From contig CACYJH010000015.1 in NCBI GenBank assembly GCA_902774685.1, forward strand, positions 1 through 57,234: a stretch of DNA of 57,234 nucleotides. The letters run 5' to 3'. A program made the translations under genes and the position numbers. The stretch comes from an uncultured Methanobrevibacter sp. (GTDB taxonomy: Archaea; Methanobacteriota; Methanobacteria; Methanobacteriales; Methanobacteriaceae). Below are positions 18,809 through 27,140 of the stretch, in pieces (position 1 is the stretch's first letter; each line of letters begins with the position of its first letter). The notes below the pieces were generated by a model. That model searched no databases, was not told the origin of the DNA, and saw only the letters and a program-made list of their open reading frames with translations.

Positions 18809-19873
18809 ATGAGCATAAGTCCCAAGCGTATAATGTATTTAGATGAAGTCCGCTCCCTTGCTATAATGCTTGTAGTCATCGGACACGTTTCCAGATTATT
18901 TTCATATGACTTCAATAGCTGGCTATTCTGCAGTGGAGTCTTCTCACTTACACGTATAGGTGTTCCACTCTTCTTTACAGTTAGTGGATCCCTTCTTTTG
19001 ACAAGAAAATATGAGGTAAAGAAATTTCTTGAAAAGCGTTTCAAGCGTGTATTCTTACCATTTTTATTTTGGATTATAGTATACATTATTGCGGGAATTC
19101 TCATATGGCATTATCAGCCTACAATAACTTATTTTATTGATACTGCATTTGGTGTACAGGACTATTCAAGACCATTCTGGTTTATCTGGTCACTTATTGG
19201 AGTCTATCTTCTCATTCCAGTAGTGGGCAGCTTCATCCGTGAAGAAGGAATGAAGGGAGCAGAATACTTGATTCTGATTACATTCATTCTCTCCATATTG
19301 TACACAGTTGGATTCTTTGACTATCCTCAAATGAAATACAACTTCAGGGTAATCTTCAATTTCTTCCCTGTTCTTGGATACTTCATAATGGGATCCTACA
19401 TTCACAACAAGCAGTTCAAGTACTCTGACAAGAAGATGTTTGCAATCGGATGCATAGTGTTCCTCATTGGAATAGCTGGCCACTTTGCAAAGATTTACAT
19501 GAAGGGACTTGGAGGATATGCACTTGCCCCTATTGACTTCTTTGACATATTTGTAATTCTTGAAACCATTGGACTATTCACTGCATTCAAGTATGCAAGC
19601 ACTAAATGGATAAAAAAAGATGCAAGAATGATAAGGGAGATGAAATTAGGAGAAGCTATCGTACTCTTCTCATCATGCAGTTTCGGAATATACTTCTCAC
19701 ATTATATCCTACTCCAATACTTGACAACCAGAGGATTTTTAGCTCCAATAGTTAAAACCAACGCTTACCTTTGGTTACCAGTAAGTTCAATAATCGTAAT
19801 TGGATTAAGCTGGCTATTAATATTTGTAATGAGCAAAATTCCACTTCTTAAGATTGGAAGTGGAAGAAAATAG
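18809..19873 (+). CDS. Membrane acyltransferase (acyltransferase 3 family)
   Basis: The 354-residue protein has about ten transmembrane segments. It starts with RIMYLDEVRSLAIMLVVIGH, containing the R-x10-H pair (Arg15, His26) that defines acyltransferase 3 enzymes. FFTVSGSLLLTRKYEVKKFL and DYSRPFWFIWSLIGVYLLIP are other family features. These proteins O-acetylate or otherwise acylate glycans at the membrane. The ATG follows GTGATATA. It is 79 bp beyond the GT2 gene, so it may have its own promoter, but its function fits the glycan cluster. Codon use looks less extremely AT-rich than in the preceding glycosyltransferase genes. Confidence 0.85.
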   Translation: MSISPKRIMYLDEVRSLAIMLVVIGHVSRLFSYDFNSWLFCSGVFSLTRIGVPLFFTVSGSLLLTRKYEVKKFLEKRFKRVFLPFLFWIIVYIIAGILIWHYQPTITYFIDTAFGVQDYSRPFWFIWSLIGVYLLIPVVGSFIREEGMKGAEYLILITFILSILYTVGFFDYPQMKYNFRVIFNFFPVLGYFIMGSYIHNKQFKYSDKKMFAIGCIVFLIGIAGHFAKIYMKGLGGYALAPIDFFDIFVILETIGLFTAFKYASTKWIKKDARMIREMKLGEAIVLFSSCSFGIYFSHYILLQYLTTRGFLAPIVKTNAYLWLPVSSIIVIGLSWLLIFVMSKIPLLKIGSGRK

Positions 19874-19953
19874 CCATCTTTCTTTTTTTAAAATAGCTAA
19901 AAATAGATCAAATAATTAAAAAAAAATAATTAAAAAAAAAGTTTTGGTCCAGG

Positions 19954-19974
19954 TTTTTGACCGAAGGTCAAAAA
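19954..19974. terminator. Strong hairpin TTTTTGACC-GAA-GGTCAAAAA
   Basis: A perfect 9-bp inverted repeat with a GAA loop lies between the acyltransferase and glmS stop codons. It extends by CCAG (19949-19952) against CTGG (19976-19979) after one mismatch. It stands out as a GC-containing block in AT-rich surroundings and is placed to terminate glmS and perhaps the convergent acyltransferase transcript. It could also be a dispersed palindromic repeat. Confidence 0.65.
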
Positions 19975-19982
19975 GCTGGGGT

Positions 19983-21705
19983 CTATTCAACAGTCACACA
20001 CTTAGCCAAATTCTTAGGCTTATCAGGATCTAATTTTCTAATCACAGACACATGATAACTCAACAATTGGAGTGGAACTATATCCACTTCAGGATTTATA
20101 AGGAATACGTTGTCTGATTCTGAAATCAAATCCATATCACCAATAGCACCAATACCTAATATATCAGCACCTCTTGCCTTGACTTCCTGAAGGTTGCTCA
20201 TGATCTTCTTATAGTCCTCACCTGGAGGTGCAACCACAACAACAGGAATATGCTCATCTATCAAAGCAATAGGACCATGCTTAAGTTCACCTGCTGCATA
20301 TCCTTCTGCATGAATGTAAGATATCTCTTTTAGTTTCAATGCTCCTTCTAAAGCGATAGGATATGAGAATCCTCTTCCAATGAAGAATGCATCCTTATCC
20401 CTTTTGTATAAATGTGAAATCTCACGGATAATTCCTTGCTTCTTAAGAACTTCATCAATATAATCAGGAACCTTCTCCAATCTCTTAAGCAATTCCTTAT
20501 CATCTGCAAGGAGTGCAGAGAATAGGTAAATGGCAATCAATTGGCTTACATAAGTTTTGGTAGCTGCCACACCAATTTCAGGACCTGCTTGAGTTTGAAT
20601 AACATAATCTGCCCTTCTTGTAGCTGAGCTTCCCCTTACATTAACAATAGCCAATGTTTTGGATACCTCATTTGCAGCATCCAATGCCTTAAGGGTGTCT
20701 GCAGTTTCACCGGATTGTGAAATGAATATAACAAGAGTCTGGTTGTTCAATGCTTTTGCTGAATACTTGAACTCAGAAGCAAGCAATACCTCTGTTGGTA
20801 TTCCTACCAATGACTCAATAAGATATTTTCCAGTCAATGAAGCATGGTATGATGTTCCGCATGCAACAAAAACAACCCTGTTGATGGTTCCTTTGACATC
20901 ATCAACGATAGCTTTTATCTTATCCTTTTCACCTAAGGTGTTTCTGATTGCAACATCCTGCTCATTGATTTCCTTAATCATGAAATGGTCATATCCTTCC
21001 TTTTCAGCCATTTCAGGAGACCAGTCAAGCACATCAATATCCTTTTTGATTTCCTTATCGTTTTCATCCTTGAAGGTGACTCCATCTTCAGTGAGTATGA
21101 CGATATCCCCCTTGTCAAGGTATGCGATATTGTTGGTGTACTTCAAGATAGCAGGAGAGTCTGATGCAACGAAGTATTCGTCTTCACCAATTCCAACAAT
21201 CAAAGGACTGTCCTTACGGGTAGCTACAACTTTATTCGGTTCATCAGTGCAGATTGCTGCAAGTGCATAAGCGCCTTCTATAACACCTATGACCTTACGG
21301 ACTGCCTTTTCCAAATCCAATCCCTCTTTCATGAATTTGTCAATTAAGTGTGGAATAACTTCTGTATCAGTATCTGACTTGAATTCATAGCCTTCAGCAA
21401 TCAAATCTTCCTTGATTGCCAAATAGTTTTCAATGATACCATTGTGAACTACAGCAATGGTTCCATCTGAATTTAAATGTGGGTGTGAATTTTCCTTGCT
21501 TGGATCTCCATGGGTTGCCCATCTTACATGTGCAATTCCATAATTTCCAGGCATATCTGCAAAGTTCAATTTAGAATTGACCTCGTCGATTTTACCTGCA
21601 TCCTTCTTAAGATTCATATCCACGATATTCCAATTTGGAAATTGAATCCAAAAGAATCGGCGCCACATTTTTATTTTTCAATACGCATCCAACAATTCCA
21701 CACAT
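19983..21705 (-). CDS. glmS: Glucosamine-fructose-6-phosphate aminotransferase, N-terminal frameshift
   Basis: GlmS makes glucosamine-6-phosphate from fructose-6-phosphate and glutamine, feeding UDP-GlcNAc for pseudomurein and glycans. From [17 protein letters not shown] onward the frame is normal: the glutaminase residues HVRWATHG and HNGIIENY, and two SIS domains ([32 protein letters not shown]), ending [10 protein letters not shown]. The true N terminus lies in another frame: ATG at 21705 after GGTGAT, reading [14 protein letters not shown] to KLEYRGYES and a stop at 21607-21609. The catalytic Cys2 is thus separated from the rest. About 8-12 residues are missing, probably by deletion between GATATGA repeats (junction 21614-21620). 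As given, no functional glutaminase domain can be made. Confidence 0.9.
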
Positions 21706-21751
21706 AGTATCACCAGATAAAGAATCTAATAATTTTAATTTATTTTTACGA

Positions 21752-21849
21752 ATGAAACGATTATCATAATTTTACAATTGAATTCATCTTCAATTCAATG
21801 ATGAAACAATTATCATAATTTTACAATTGAATTCATCTTCAATTCAATG
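21752..21849. repeat. 49-bp tandem duplication carrying hairpins
   Basis: Two head-to-tail copies (21752-21800 and 21801-21849) differ at one position. Each contains ATTGAATT followed by AATTCAAT, which can form an 8-bp stem with a 6-7 base loop. They lie 47-145 bp upstream of the glmS start and may be in its leader or promoter. Confidence 0.8.
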
Positions 21850-22061
21850 ATGATTATAAATCATTTATAGTTTCTTTTATTTAATTTTTTACTTGAAAAT
21901 TTATATTAATATTATATATCTTGAATGAATTAATTAAATATTTCTAAAAAAATGATAAAAAATAAAAAATAATTTAACAAGGTTAACTTAATTAAGTAAT
22001 AAAAAATTGAAAAAAAATAGAATTAATTGAAAAAAATAGTAGAAAAATTATTAAAAAAGCA

Positions 22062-22778
22062 TTAATTTCTGTCTTGAAGTTTTTTGGAATTTTCTTCAAC
22101 CAATCTTTTTGCCTCATCTGTCAATTCAATCCATTCCCACCCATTAGCTAAAACATTAGCCTTTAGGGTGCTTATATTAACTGAACTGACAAAATTTAGC
22201 TGGTTGTTCTCTTTAAATGAATACGCCCATGTAAAACCTTGTTTTGTATTGGTTTTACGCTTTGTCACACGGAAAAATCCAGTTTTGTTCTGTCTTTCCA
22301 ATGAAGATTCATCATAGGTTTCCTTATATTTCAAAACCAAATCACGAGCTTCATCTGTAAATTCTATCCAATCCAATCCTTTCTCTAAAACGACTAATTT
22401 CAATTTGTATAGATTTACAGAAACAATTCTTCTTAGCTTGCTGTTTTCATAATATTGGTAGGACCAATAATCATTTCCGTTTCTCTTATTCTCAACAAAG
22501 CTGACTCTATAAATTCCAGAGGTACTCTTATACTTTGAAAAGTCAAGCTTATTCTTACCTCTTAATTTATCGTACTGGCGAACCTTGATTTCCTCCTCAT
22601 CATAAACCTGATGGATGATCTTGCTGACATATATTTTGCTTCTGCCAATATCCTTGGCAATATCCAACATTGTCTTACCGGAATCATAAGCGGATATGAC
22701 ATATTCGGATATCTCTTCCTTAGACATTAAATCTTTAGGATTCACGCCATTAGCCTTATTGAGAGAATTATTTTCCAT
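22062..22778 (-). CDS. HTH protein with two AP2-like repeat domains
   Basis: The 238-residue protein has an N-terminal helix-turn-helix like that of resolvases (GKTMLDIAKDIGRSKIYVSK, about 35-54). Two copies of a roughly 60-residue domain follow, at 87-146 and 166-226. Each begins with G-[IF]-[YF]-R-V, has an aromatic W-[SA]-Y core and ends with W-I-E-[FL]-T-D-E-A. This resembles the AP2-like DNA-binding fold seen in homing nucleases and regulators. There is no nuclease motif. The start at 22778 follows GAGG by 9 bases; a longer frame to 22829 is unlikely. It is probably a DNA-binding regulator. It stands alone, with 356 bp between it and glmS. Confidence 0.65.
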   Translation of the reverse strand: MENNSLNKANGVNPKDLMSKEEISEYVISAYDSGKTMLDIAKDIGRSKIYVSKIIHQVYDEEEIKVRQYDKLRGKNKLDFSKYKSTSGIYRVSFVENKRNGNDYWSYQYYENSKLRRIVSVNLYKLKLVVLEKGLDWIEFTDEARDLVLKYKETYDESSLERQNKTGFFRVTKRKTNTKQGFTWAYSFKENNQLNFVSSVNISTLKANVLANGWEWIELTDEAKRLVEENSKKLQDRN

Positions 22779-23106
22779 AAAAACAATCCTCAATATTTTT
22801 AAATTAATACAATTAAGAAAAATCCCCATTTTTCTTAATATTTATATTTTATTTGAAAGTATATATTCTTTTCTTTTATTCATATTGACAAATCTAAAAA
22901 CCAAAGGAAAAATGAGAATAACTTAATTAAATTATCAATATTTCATAACTAATAATAAATTGATATTGAGAAAGAAGAGAATGGTAAAAGATGAAAAAAT
23001 GATGAAAATAAAATTATATTTATTAATGATAATAAATATAAAATTAAATATTATAAACATATTAATTTTATAATTAAATCAATTATTATAAAATGATTTA
23101 AAAACG
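22779..23106. other. Gene-free stretch between divergent genes
   Basis: This AT-rich stretch should hold the promoters for the AP2-like protein (leftward) and purC (rightward). I see no convincing operator, repeat or RNA in it. Confidence 0.4.
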
Positions 23107-23853
23107 ATGATTAAAATGGATTCTAAAAATTTACTTTATGAAGGAAAAGCAAAAAGCGTTTTCCAAGGCGAAAATCCTGATGAAGTCATTATTGACTTTA
23201 GAGATGACATGACTGCAGGAGACGGTGCCAGAAAAGAAAGCATGGGTCAAAAAGGTTACATAAACTCAGTTATTTGTGCTAAAATCTTTGAAACCCTTGA
23301 AGCTGAAGGGGTAGAAACCCAATTGATTGAATTATGCGAACCTTGTGTTATGAAAGCTAAAAAGCTTGATATGATTCCTATAGAGGTTATTGTAAGAAAC
23401 ATAGCAACTGGAAGCATTATCAGAAAATTCCCATTTGAGGACAAGGCTCCATTCAACCCACCTCTTATACAAATGGACTTTAAGGATGACGAATTCCATG
23501 ATCCAATGCTCAATGATGCAATAGCTATTGCACTTGGAATAGCAAGCAAGGAAGACTTGGACACCTTAAGGGAATTGGCGCTTAAGGTCAATGAAGTTAT
23601 GAGCAAGATGTTCAAGGACATTGGAATCATTCTTGTTGACTTTAAAATCGAGTTCGGTAAGGACAAGGATGGAAACATCATATTAGGTGATGAGATCAGC
23701 CCTGACAGCTGCAGATTATGGGATGCAGAAACCCTTGATATGCTTGATAAGGAACTCTTCAGACAAGGAAAAGACGATGAAGTGATTGATGCATATGAAG
23801 AGGTCTTCAACAGGCTATTGACAGAAGAAGACAAAGAAAAATGGGGAATTTAA
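23107..23853 (+). CDS. purC: SAICAR synthetase (PurC)
   Basis: PurC joins CAIR and aspartate with ATP in purine synthesis. The 248-residue protein starts (M)DSKNLLYEGKAKSVFQGE with the family glycine loop and has DFRDDMTAGDG and EVIVRNIATGS for substrate binding, then VDFKIEFG and GDEISPDSCRLWD for metal and ATP. The ATG at 23116 is an alternative start that would match the usual N terminus. No clear ribosome binding site is present, so the message may be leaderless or have a very short leader. It heads purC-purS-purQ with gaps of 98 and 64 bp. Confidence 0.96.
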   Translation: MIKMDSKNLLYEGKAKSVFQGENPDEVIIDFRDDMTAGDGARKESMGQKGYINSVICAKIFETLEAEGVETQLIELCEPCVMKAKKLDMIPIEVIVRNIATGSIIRKFPFEDKAPFNPPLIQMDFKDDEFHDPMLNDAIAIALGIASKEDLDTLRELALKVNEVMSKMFKDIGIILVDFKIEFGKDKDGNIILGDEISPDSCRLWDAETLDMLDKELFRQGKDDEVIDAYEEVFNRLLTEEDKEKWGI

Positions 23854-23951
23854 TTAAATATTCCCAAAAATTCTTCAAATTATAAAAATAAAATAAAATT
23901 AAAGATTAAATTATATTTATAAAAAAAATTCATGATTATAGGTGATTAGAA

Positions 23952-24227
23952 ATGATGTATGACATTGAAGTTAAAGTTTCCTTAAAACCAGGAATGTTAA
24001 ATCCAGAAGCGACCACTATTCAAAGATCCCTTGCTCTTTTAGGATATGAAGTTAAAGGAACCAAAACAAAAGAGATAATTACTTTTGTATTGGAAGCAGA
24101 TTCAGAAGATGACGCAAGAGAAAAAGTGGATGACATGTGCCAAAAATTATTATGCAATCCAATTATCCACAACTACACAATAAACATTATTAAAATGGAC
24201 ATGACCTGCGGATGCGGCTGTGAATAG
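23952..24227 (+). CDS. purS: Phosphoribosylformylglycinamidine synthase subunit PurS, Cys-rich tail
   Basis: PurS bridges PurL and PurQ in the FGAM synthase complex. The 91-residue protein has the beta-alpha-beta fold of PurS (YDIEVKVSLKPGMLNPEATT to NYTINI). GGTGAT lies 8 bases before the ATG, and a second ATG follows at once. The C terminus is extended by DMTCGCGCE, with three Cys at alternating positions 86, 88 and 90. This tail is not part of the PurS fold and could bind metal. It sits between purC and purQ. Confidence 0.92.
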   Translation: MMYDIEVKVSLKPGMLNPEATTIQRSLALLGYEVKGTKTKEIITFVLEADSEDDAREKVDDMCQKLLCNPIIHNYTINIIKMDMTCGCGCE

Positions 24228-24291
24228 ATGGACTGATTGAAATAATTTTTAAGAAATAGATGAAAACTTATTATATTCATAAAGTGATAAA

Positions 24292-24945
24292 ATGGCAATT
24301 GGAATTATAAGATTCCCTGGAACTAACTGTGACCGTGACGTTTACAAAGCTATTGAACTAGCTGGCGGGGAAGCAGAATACATCTGGTGGAATAATGAAG
24401 ACTTAACTGATTATGATGGAATTGTTATACCTGGAGGATTTTCCTACGGAGATTACTTACGTGCAGGAGCAATAGCTTCAAACACCCCTGTTGTTGAAGG
24501 TGTAAAGGCACTTGTAAAGGAAGAAAAGCCAGTTTTAGGAATATGTAATGGAGCACAGATTCTTGGAGAGATTGGACTCATTCCAGGATTGTTCATTACC
24601 AATGAAGTACCTAAATTCAACTGTGAATGGTCTAAATTGAAAGTTGCAAACAATAAGACTCCGTTCACCAAAAACTTTGAAAAAGGCCAAGTCATTGACA
24701 TACCAATAGCTCATGCTGAAGGAAGATTCTATACTCAAGACATTGATCTTATGAAAGACCAAGACCAAATCGTTCTTCAGTTTGCTGAGAAAAACCCTAA
24801 TGGATCCATAGAAGCCATCACTGGTGTCTGTGATGAATCAGGACTTGTTCTTGCAATGATGCCACACCCAGAAAGAGCTACTACAAAACTATTAGGTTCA
24901 GACAACGGTCTTGAATTCTTTAAAGGTATGTTAGATAGTATTTAA
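24292..24945 (+). CDS. purQ: Phosphoribosylformylglycinamidine synthase subunit PurQ
   Basis: PurQ is the glutaminase subunit that gives ammonia to PurL. The 217-residue class I amidotransferase has the oxyanion segment [19 protein letters not shown], the nucleophile Cys85 in [11 protein letters not shown] and the His/Glu pair in MMPHPERAT near residue 195. Its length is normal. It lies 64 bp after purS. The synthetase subunit PurL is not in the window. Confidence 0.96.
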   Translation: MAIGIIRFPGTNCDRDVYKAIELAGGEAEYIWWNNEDLTDYDGIVIPGGFSYGDYLRAGAIASNTPVVEGVKALVKEEKPVLGICNGAQILGEIGLIPGLFITNEVPKFNCEWSKLKVANNKTPFTKNFEKGQVIDIPIAHAEGRFYTQDIDLMKDQDQIVLQFAEKNPNGSIEAITGVCDESGLVLAMMPHPERATTKLLGSDNGLEFFKGMLDSI

Positions 24946-25041
24946 GCTATCTAAAAACCTATAAATTAAATTAAAAAAAAAAATAAACTATTCAAATCTT
25001 TAAAATCAATTCATTTTAATTATCAAAACAAGGAAGATAAT

Positions 25042-25755
25042 ATGCCAGTATATTTAATAGGTGCAGGTCCAGGAGACCCTGATTTAATTACATTGAAAGC
25101 TGTGAAAGCATTGAATAAAGCAGATGTTGTTTTATATGACTATTTAGCTAATGAAGAAATATTGAAGCATGCTCCAGAAGATGCAAAACGCATCTATGTA
25201 GGAAAAAAGGCCGGAGAACATTATAAGACACAAGATGAAATCAATGCATTGATCATTGAAGAGGCAAAAGAGCATGAAAATGTTGTAAGGCTAAAAGGTG
25301 GAGACCCATTTGTTTTCGGTAGAGGTGGAGAAGAACTCTTGGCACTTGCAGCTGAAAACATAGACTTTGAAGTCATTCCAGGAGTCACCTCAGCTATCGG
25401 TGCACCTACAAGCATGGCATTTCCTATAACCCATAGGGCAGTGGCTACCTCATTCACTGTAGTTACAGGTCATGAAGACCCAACCAAAGCAGACAAACAG
25501 GTAAAATGGGATTACACAGCTGACACATTGATCATCCTTATGGGAATCGGAAACATCAAGGAAAACACTGAAGAAATCATGAAATACAGAGACCCAGATA
25601 CACCTGCATGTGCCATTGAAAGCGGCACACTTCCAAACGAAAGGGTCGTATTTGGAACCCTTGGAACAATAGCTGACAAGGAAATCAACACACCGGCAAT
25701 TCTTGTAATCGGTGATGTCATAAACGTATTTAAAGAAATTAAGGGAATTGAATAA
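25042..25755 (+). CDS. cobA: Uroporphyrinogen-III C-methyltransferase
   Basis: This enzyme methylates uroporphyrinogen III at C2 and C7 to precorrin-2, the branch point to F430, cobamides and sirohaem. The 237-residue protein has [19 protein letters not shown] (3-21) and [17 protein letters not shown], the two SAM/substrate loops of the family, then [12 protein letters not shown]. There is no fused HemD domain, which is encoded separately at 28896-29672. It lies 96 bp after purQ, with GGAAGATAAT before the ATG. Confidence 0.95.
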   Translation: MPVYLIGAGPGDPDLITLKAVKALNKADVVLYDYLANEEILKHAPEDAKRIYVGKKAGEHYKTQDEINALIIEEAKEHENVVRLKGGDPFVFGRGGEELLALAAENIDFEVIPGVTSAIGAPTSMAFPITHRAVATSFTVVTGHEDPTKADKQVKWDYTADTLIILMGIGNIKENTEEIMKYRDPDTPACAIESGTLPNERVVFGTLGTIADKEINTPAILVIGDVINVFKEIKGIE

Positions 25756-26129
25756 TTCCCATCTTACTATTTTTTGAAAAGTTTTAGTATTTCGATTAAA
25801 GCCAACTTATATCTATTTTTATCCTACAAACAATCATAAAATAATACTTCAAATTATAAAAAGTATTAATGAGAAAAAAGAATTTTTTTAATTAAAAAAC
25901 TAAAATAATTAAAAAATTTTTTTAAAATTACCCTAATTTTGATAACAGTTCAATAATTGAAAAATTAGTTAAAATTCATATCCAAAAGGTAAAATAAAGA
26001 ACAAATAAAGCAAAAAAACTAAAAATTTTTCAATACCTTTAAATATTATTAAAAATAAATTTAATAATAACTCAATTATACTTTATAGTGTATGAGTGAA
26101 TAAATTTTAAAAAAAAGAGGTGTTTAATT
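25756..26129. other. Gene-free stretch with promoter for the DUF4013 gene
   Basis: This is an AT-rich stretch. ACTTTATA near 26079-26086 could be the TATA box for the membrane protein that follows, whose ATG has GAGGTG about 8 bases upstream. I see nothing else of note. Confidence 0.4.
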
Positions 26130-26828
26130 ATGGAAATCGGTGAAATTATTAGTGATGCACTTCACTACCCATTTGGACATGTAAAAGCACTTGTTATTTA
26201 CATGGTCTTAAGTTTTTTAGTATTTTTAATAGCTAGCTTTACCCTTGGTGGAGCAACTCTTGCTGAAGCTGGAGGAGCTTCAATTGGATTAATTGGAATT
26301 ATTGGATTATTACTCATCATAGTAATAGGTTTATTAATGGACGGATTTGCATTAGACATTATTAAATTAGGTATTGAAAGATCTGATGAAGAACCACAAC
26401 TTGACATTGTAAGTCAAATCATCAATGGTATCAAATACCTTATTACCGCTATTATATACTTCATTATTCCAATCGTTGTTATGGCTCTCTTATCTGCTGT
26501 CAACAACACCCTTGGTGTAATTGTAGGAGTTATCTTATTTATCGTATTTGCATTCGCATTCTTAATGGGTGAATGTAGATTAGCTAAAACCGACAGTTTA
26601 GGTTACGCTTTAAACATTGGTGAAGCAATTAAAGACATCACCAGAATTGGTGTTGTTAAAATTTTAGCAGTGTTAATTATCGTAGCTATTGTTGTATTAA
26701 TCTTAAACTGGATCAGTTCATTACTCGGTACTGGTATTATCGGTTCTATTGTTTCTGCAATCATTGCTGCATACATAATGTTCTTCACTTCAAGAGCAAG
26801 CGGTTTATTATACTCTGACATTGCATAA
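26130..26828 (+). CDS. DUF4013 family membrane protein
   Basis: The 232-residue protein begins MEIGEIISDALHYPFGHVKA and has about six hydrophobic segments, most rich in Ile, Val, Leu and Gly. The short amphipathic start followed by paired membrane helices matches DUF4013, which is expanded in Methanobrevibacter and relatives. Function is unknown. Codon choice (for example GCT and GGT) and the strong AGAGGTG site suggest high expression. A strong terminator hairpin follows, so it is a single-gene unit. Confidence 0.75.
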   Translation: MEIGEIISDALHYPFGHVKALVIYMVLSFLVFLIASFTLGGATLAEAGGASIGLIGIIGLLLIIVIGLLMDGFALDIIKLGIERSDEEPQLDIVSQIINGIKYLITAIIYFIIPIVVMALLSAVNNTLGVIVGVILFIVFAFAFLMGECRLAKTDSLGYALNIGEAIKDITRIGVVKILAVLIIVAIVVLILNWISSLLGTGIIGSIVSAIIAAYIMFFTSRASGLLYSDIA

Positions 26829-26852
26829 ATACAAAGCTTTTAAAAATCAATT

Positions 26853-26896
26853 AAATATTGTCACATTCTTGTGATAATATTTTATCTATTTTTTTA
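26853..26896 (+). terminator. 13-bp stem-loop followed by T run
   Basis: AAATATTGTCACA (26853-26865) pairs with TGTGATAATATTT (26870-26882) over 13 bp, with one G-U pair, around a TTCT loop. A T-rich run follows at 26889-26896. It begins 24 bases after the DUF4013 stop and should terminate that transcript. Confidence 0.75.
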
Positions 26897-27140
26897 TTTC
26901 ACTTATTTTTCTATTTTTGTTTTTCTTATTCTCATTTTAACAATTTTATAAATTATTAGCTATTTTTCTTAAAAGTTTTAAAAATTATAATTGATGATTT
27001 TAAAAATAATAGTTCTAAAAACTAATAAAAAAAGAATAAACGAATCTGTCAAAATAAAAAAAAAAAAAAAATTAAAAAAAAAGAATAAACAGATTTATCC
27101 ATATAAACAATAAAAAAAAGTAAAAGATAGAATAAAAAAA

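Noticed and set aside
13217..19873. Glycan cluster as a mobile element
   Set aside because: No integrase, transposase, terminal repeats or tRNA attachment site is visible, although transfer of single genes is plausible.
20659..21270. Plus-strand open frame of 203 codons
   Set aside because: It lies wholly antisense to glmS and has no recognisable domain.
23256..23834. Minus-strand open frame of 192 codons
   Set aside because: It is antisense to purC, Ser-rich and without a start signal.
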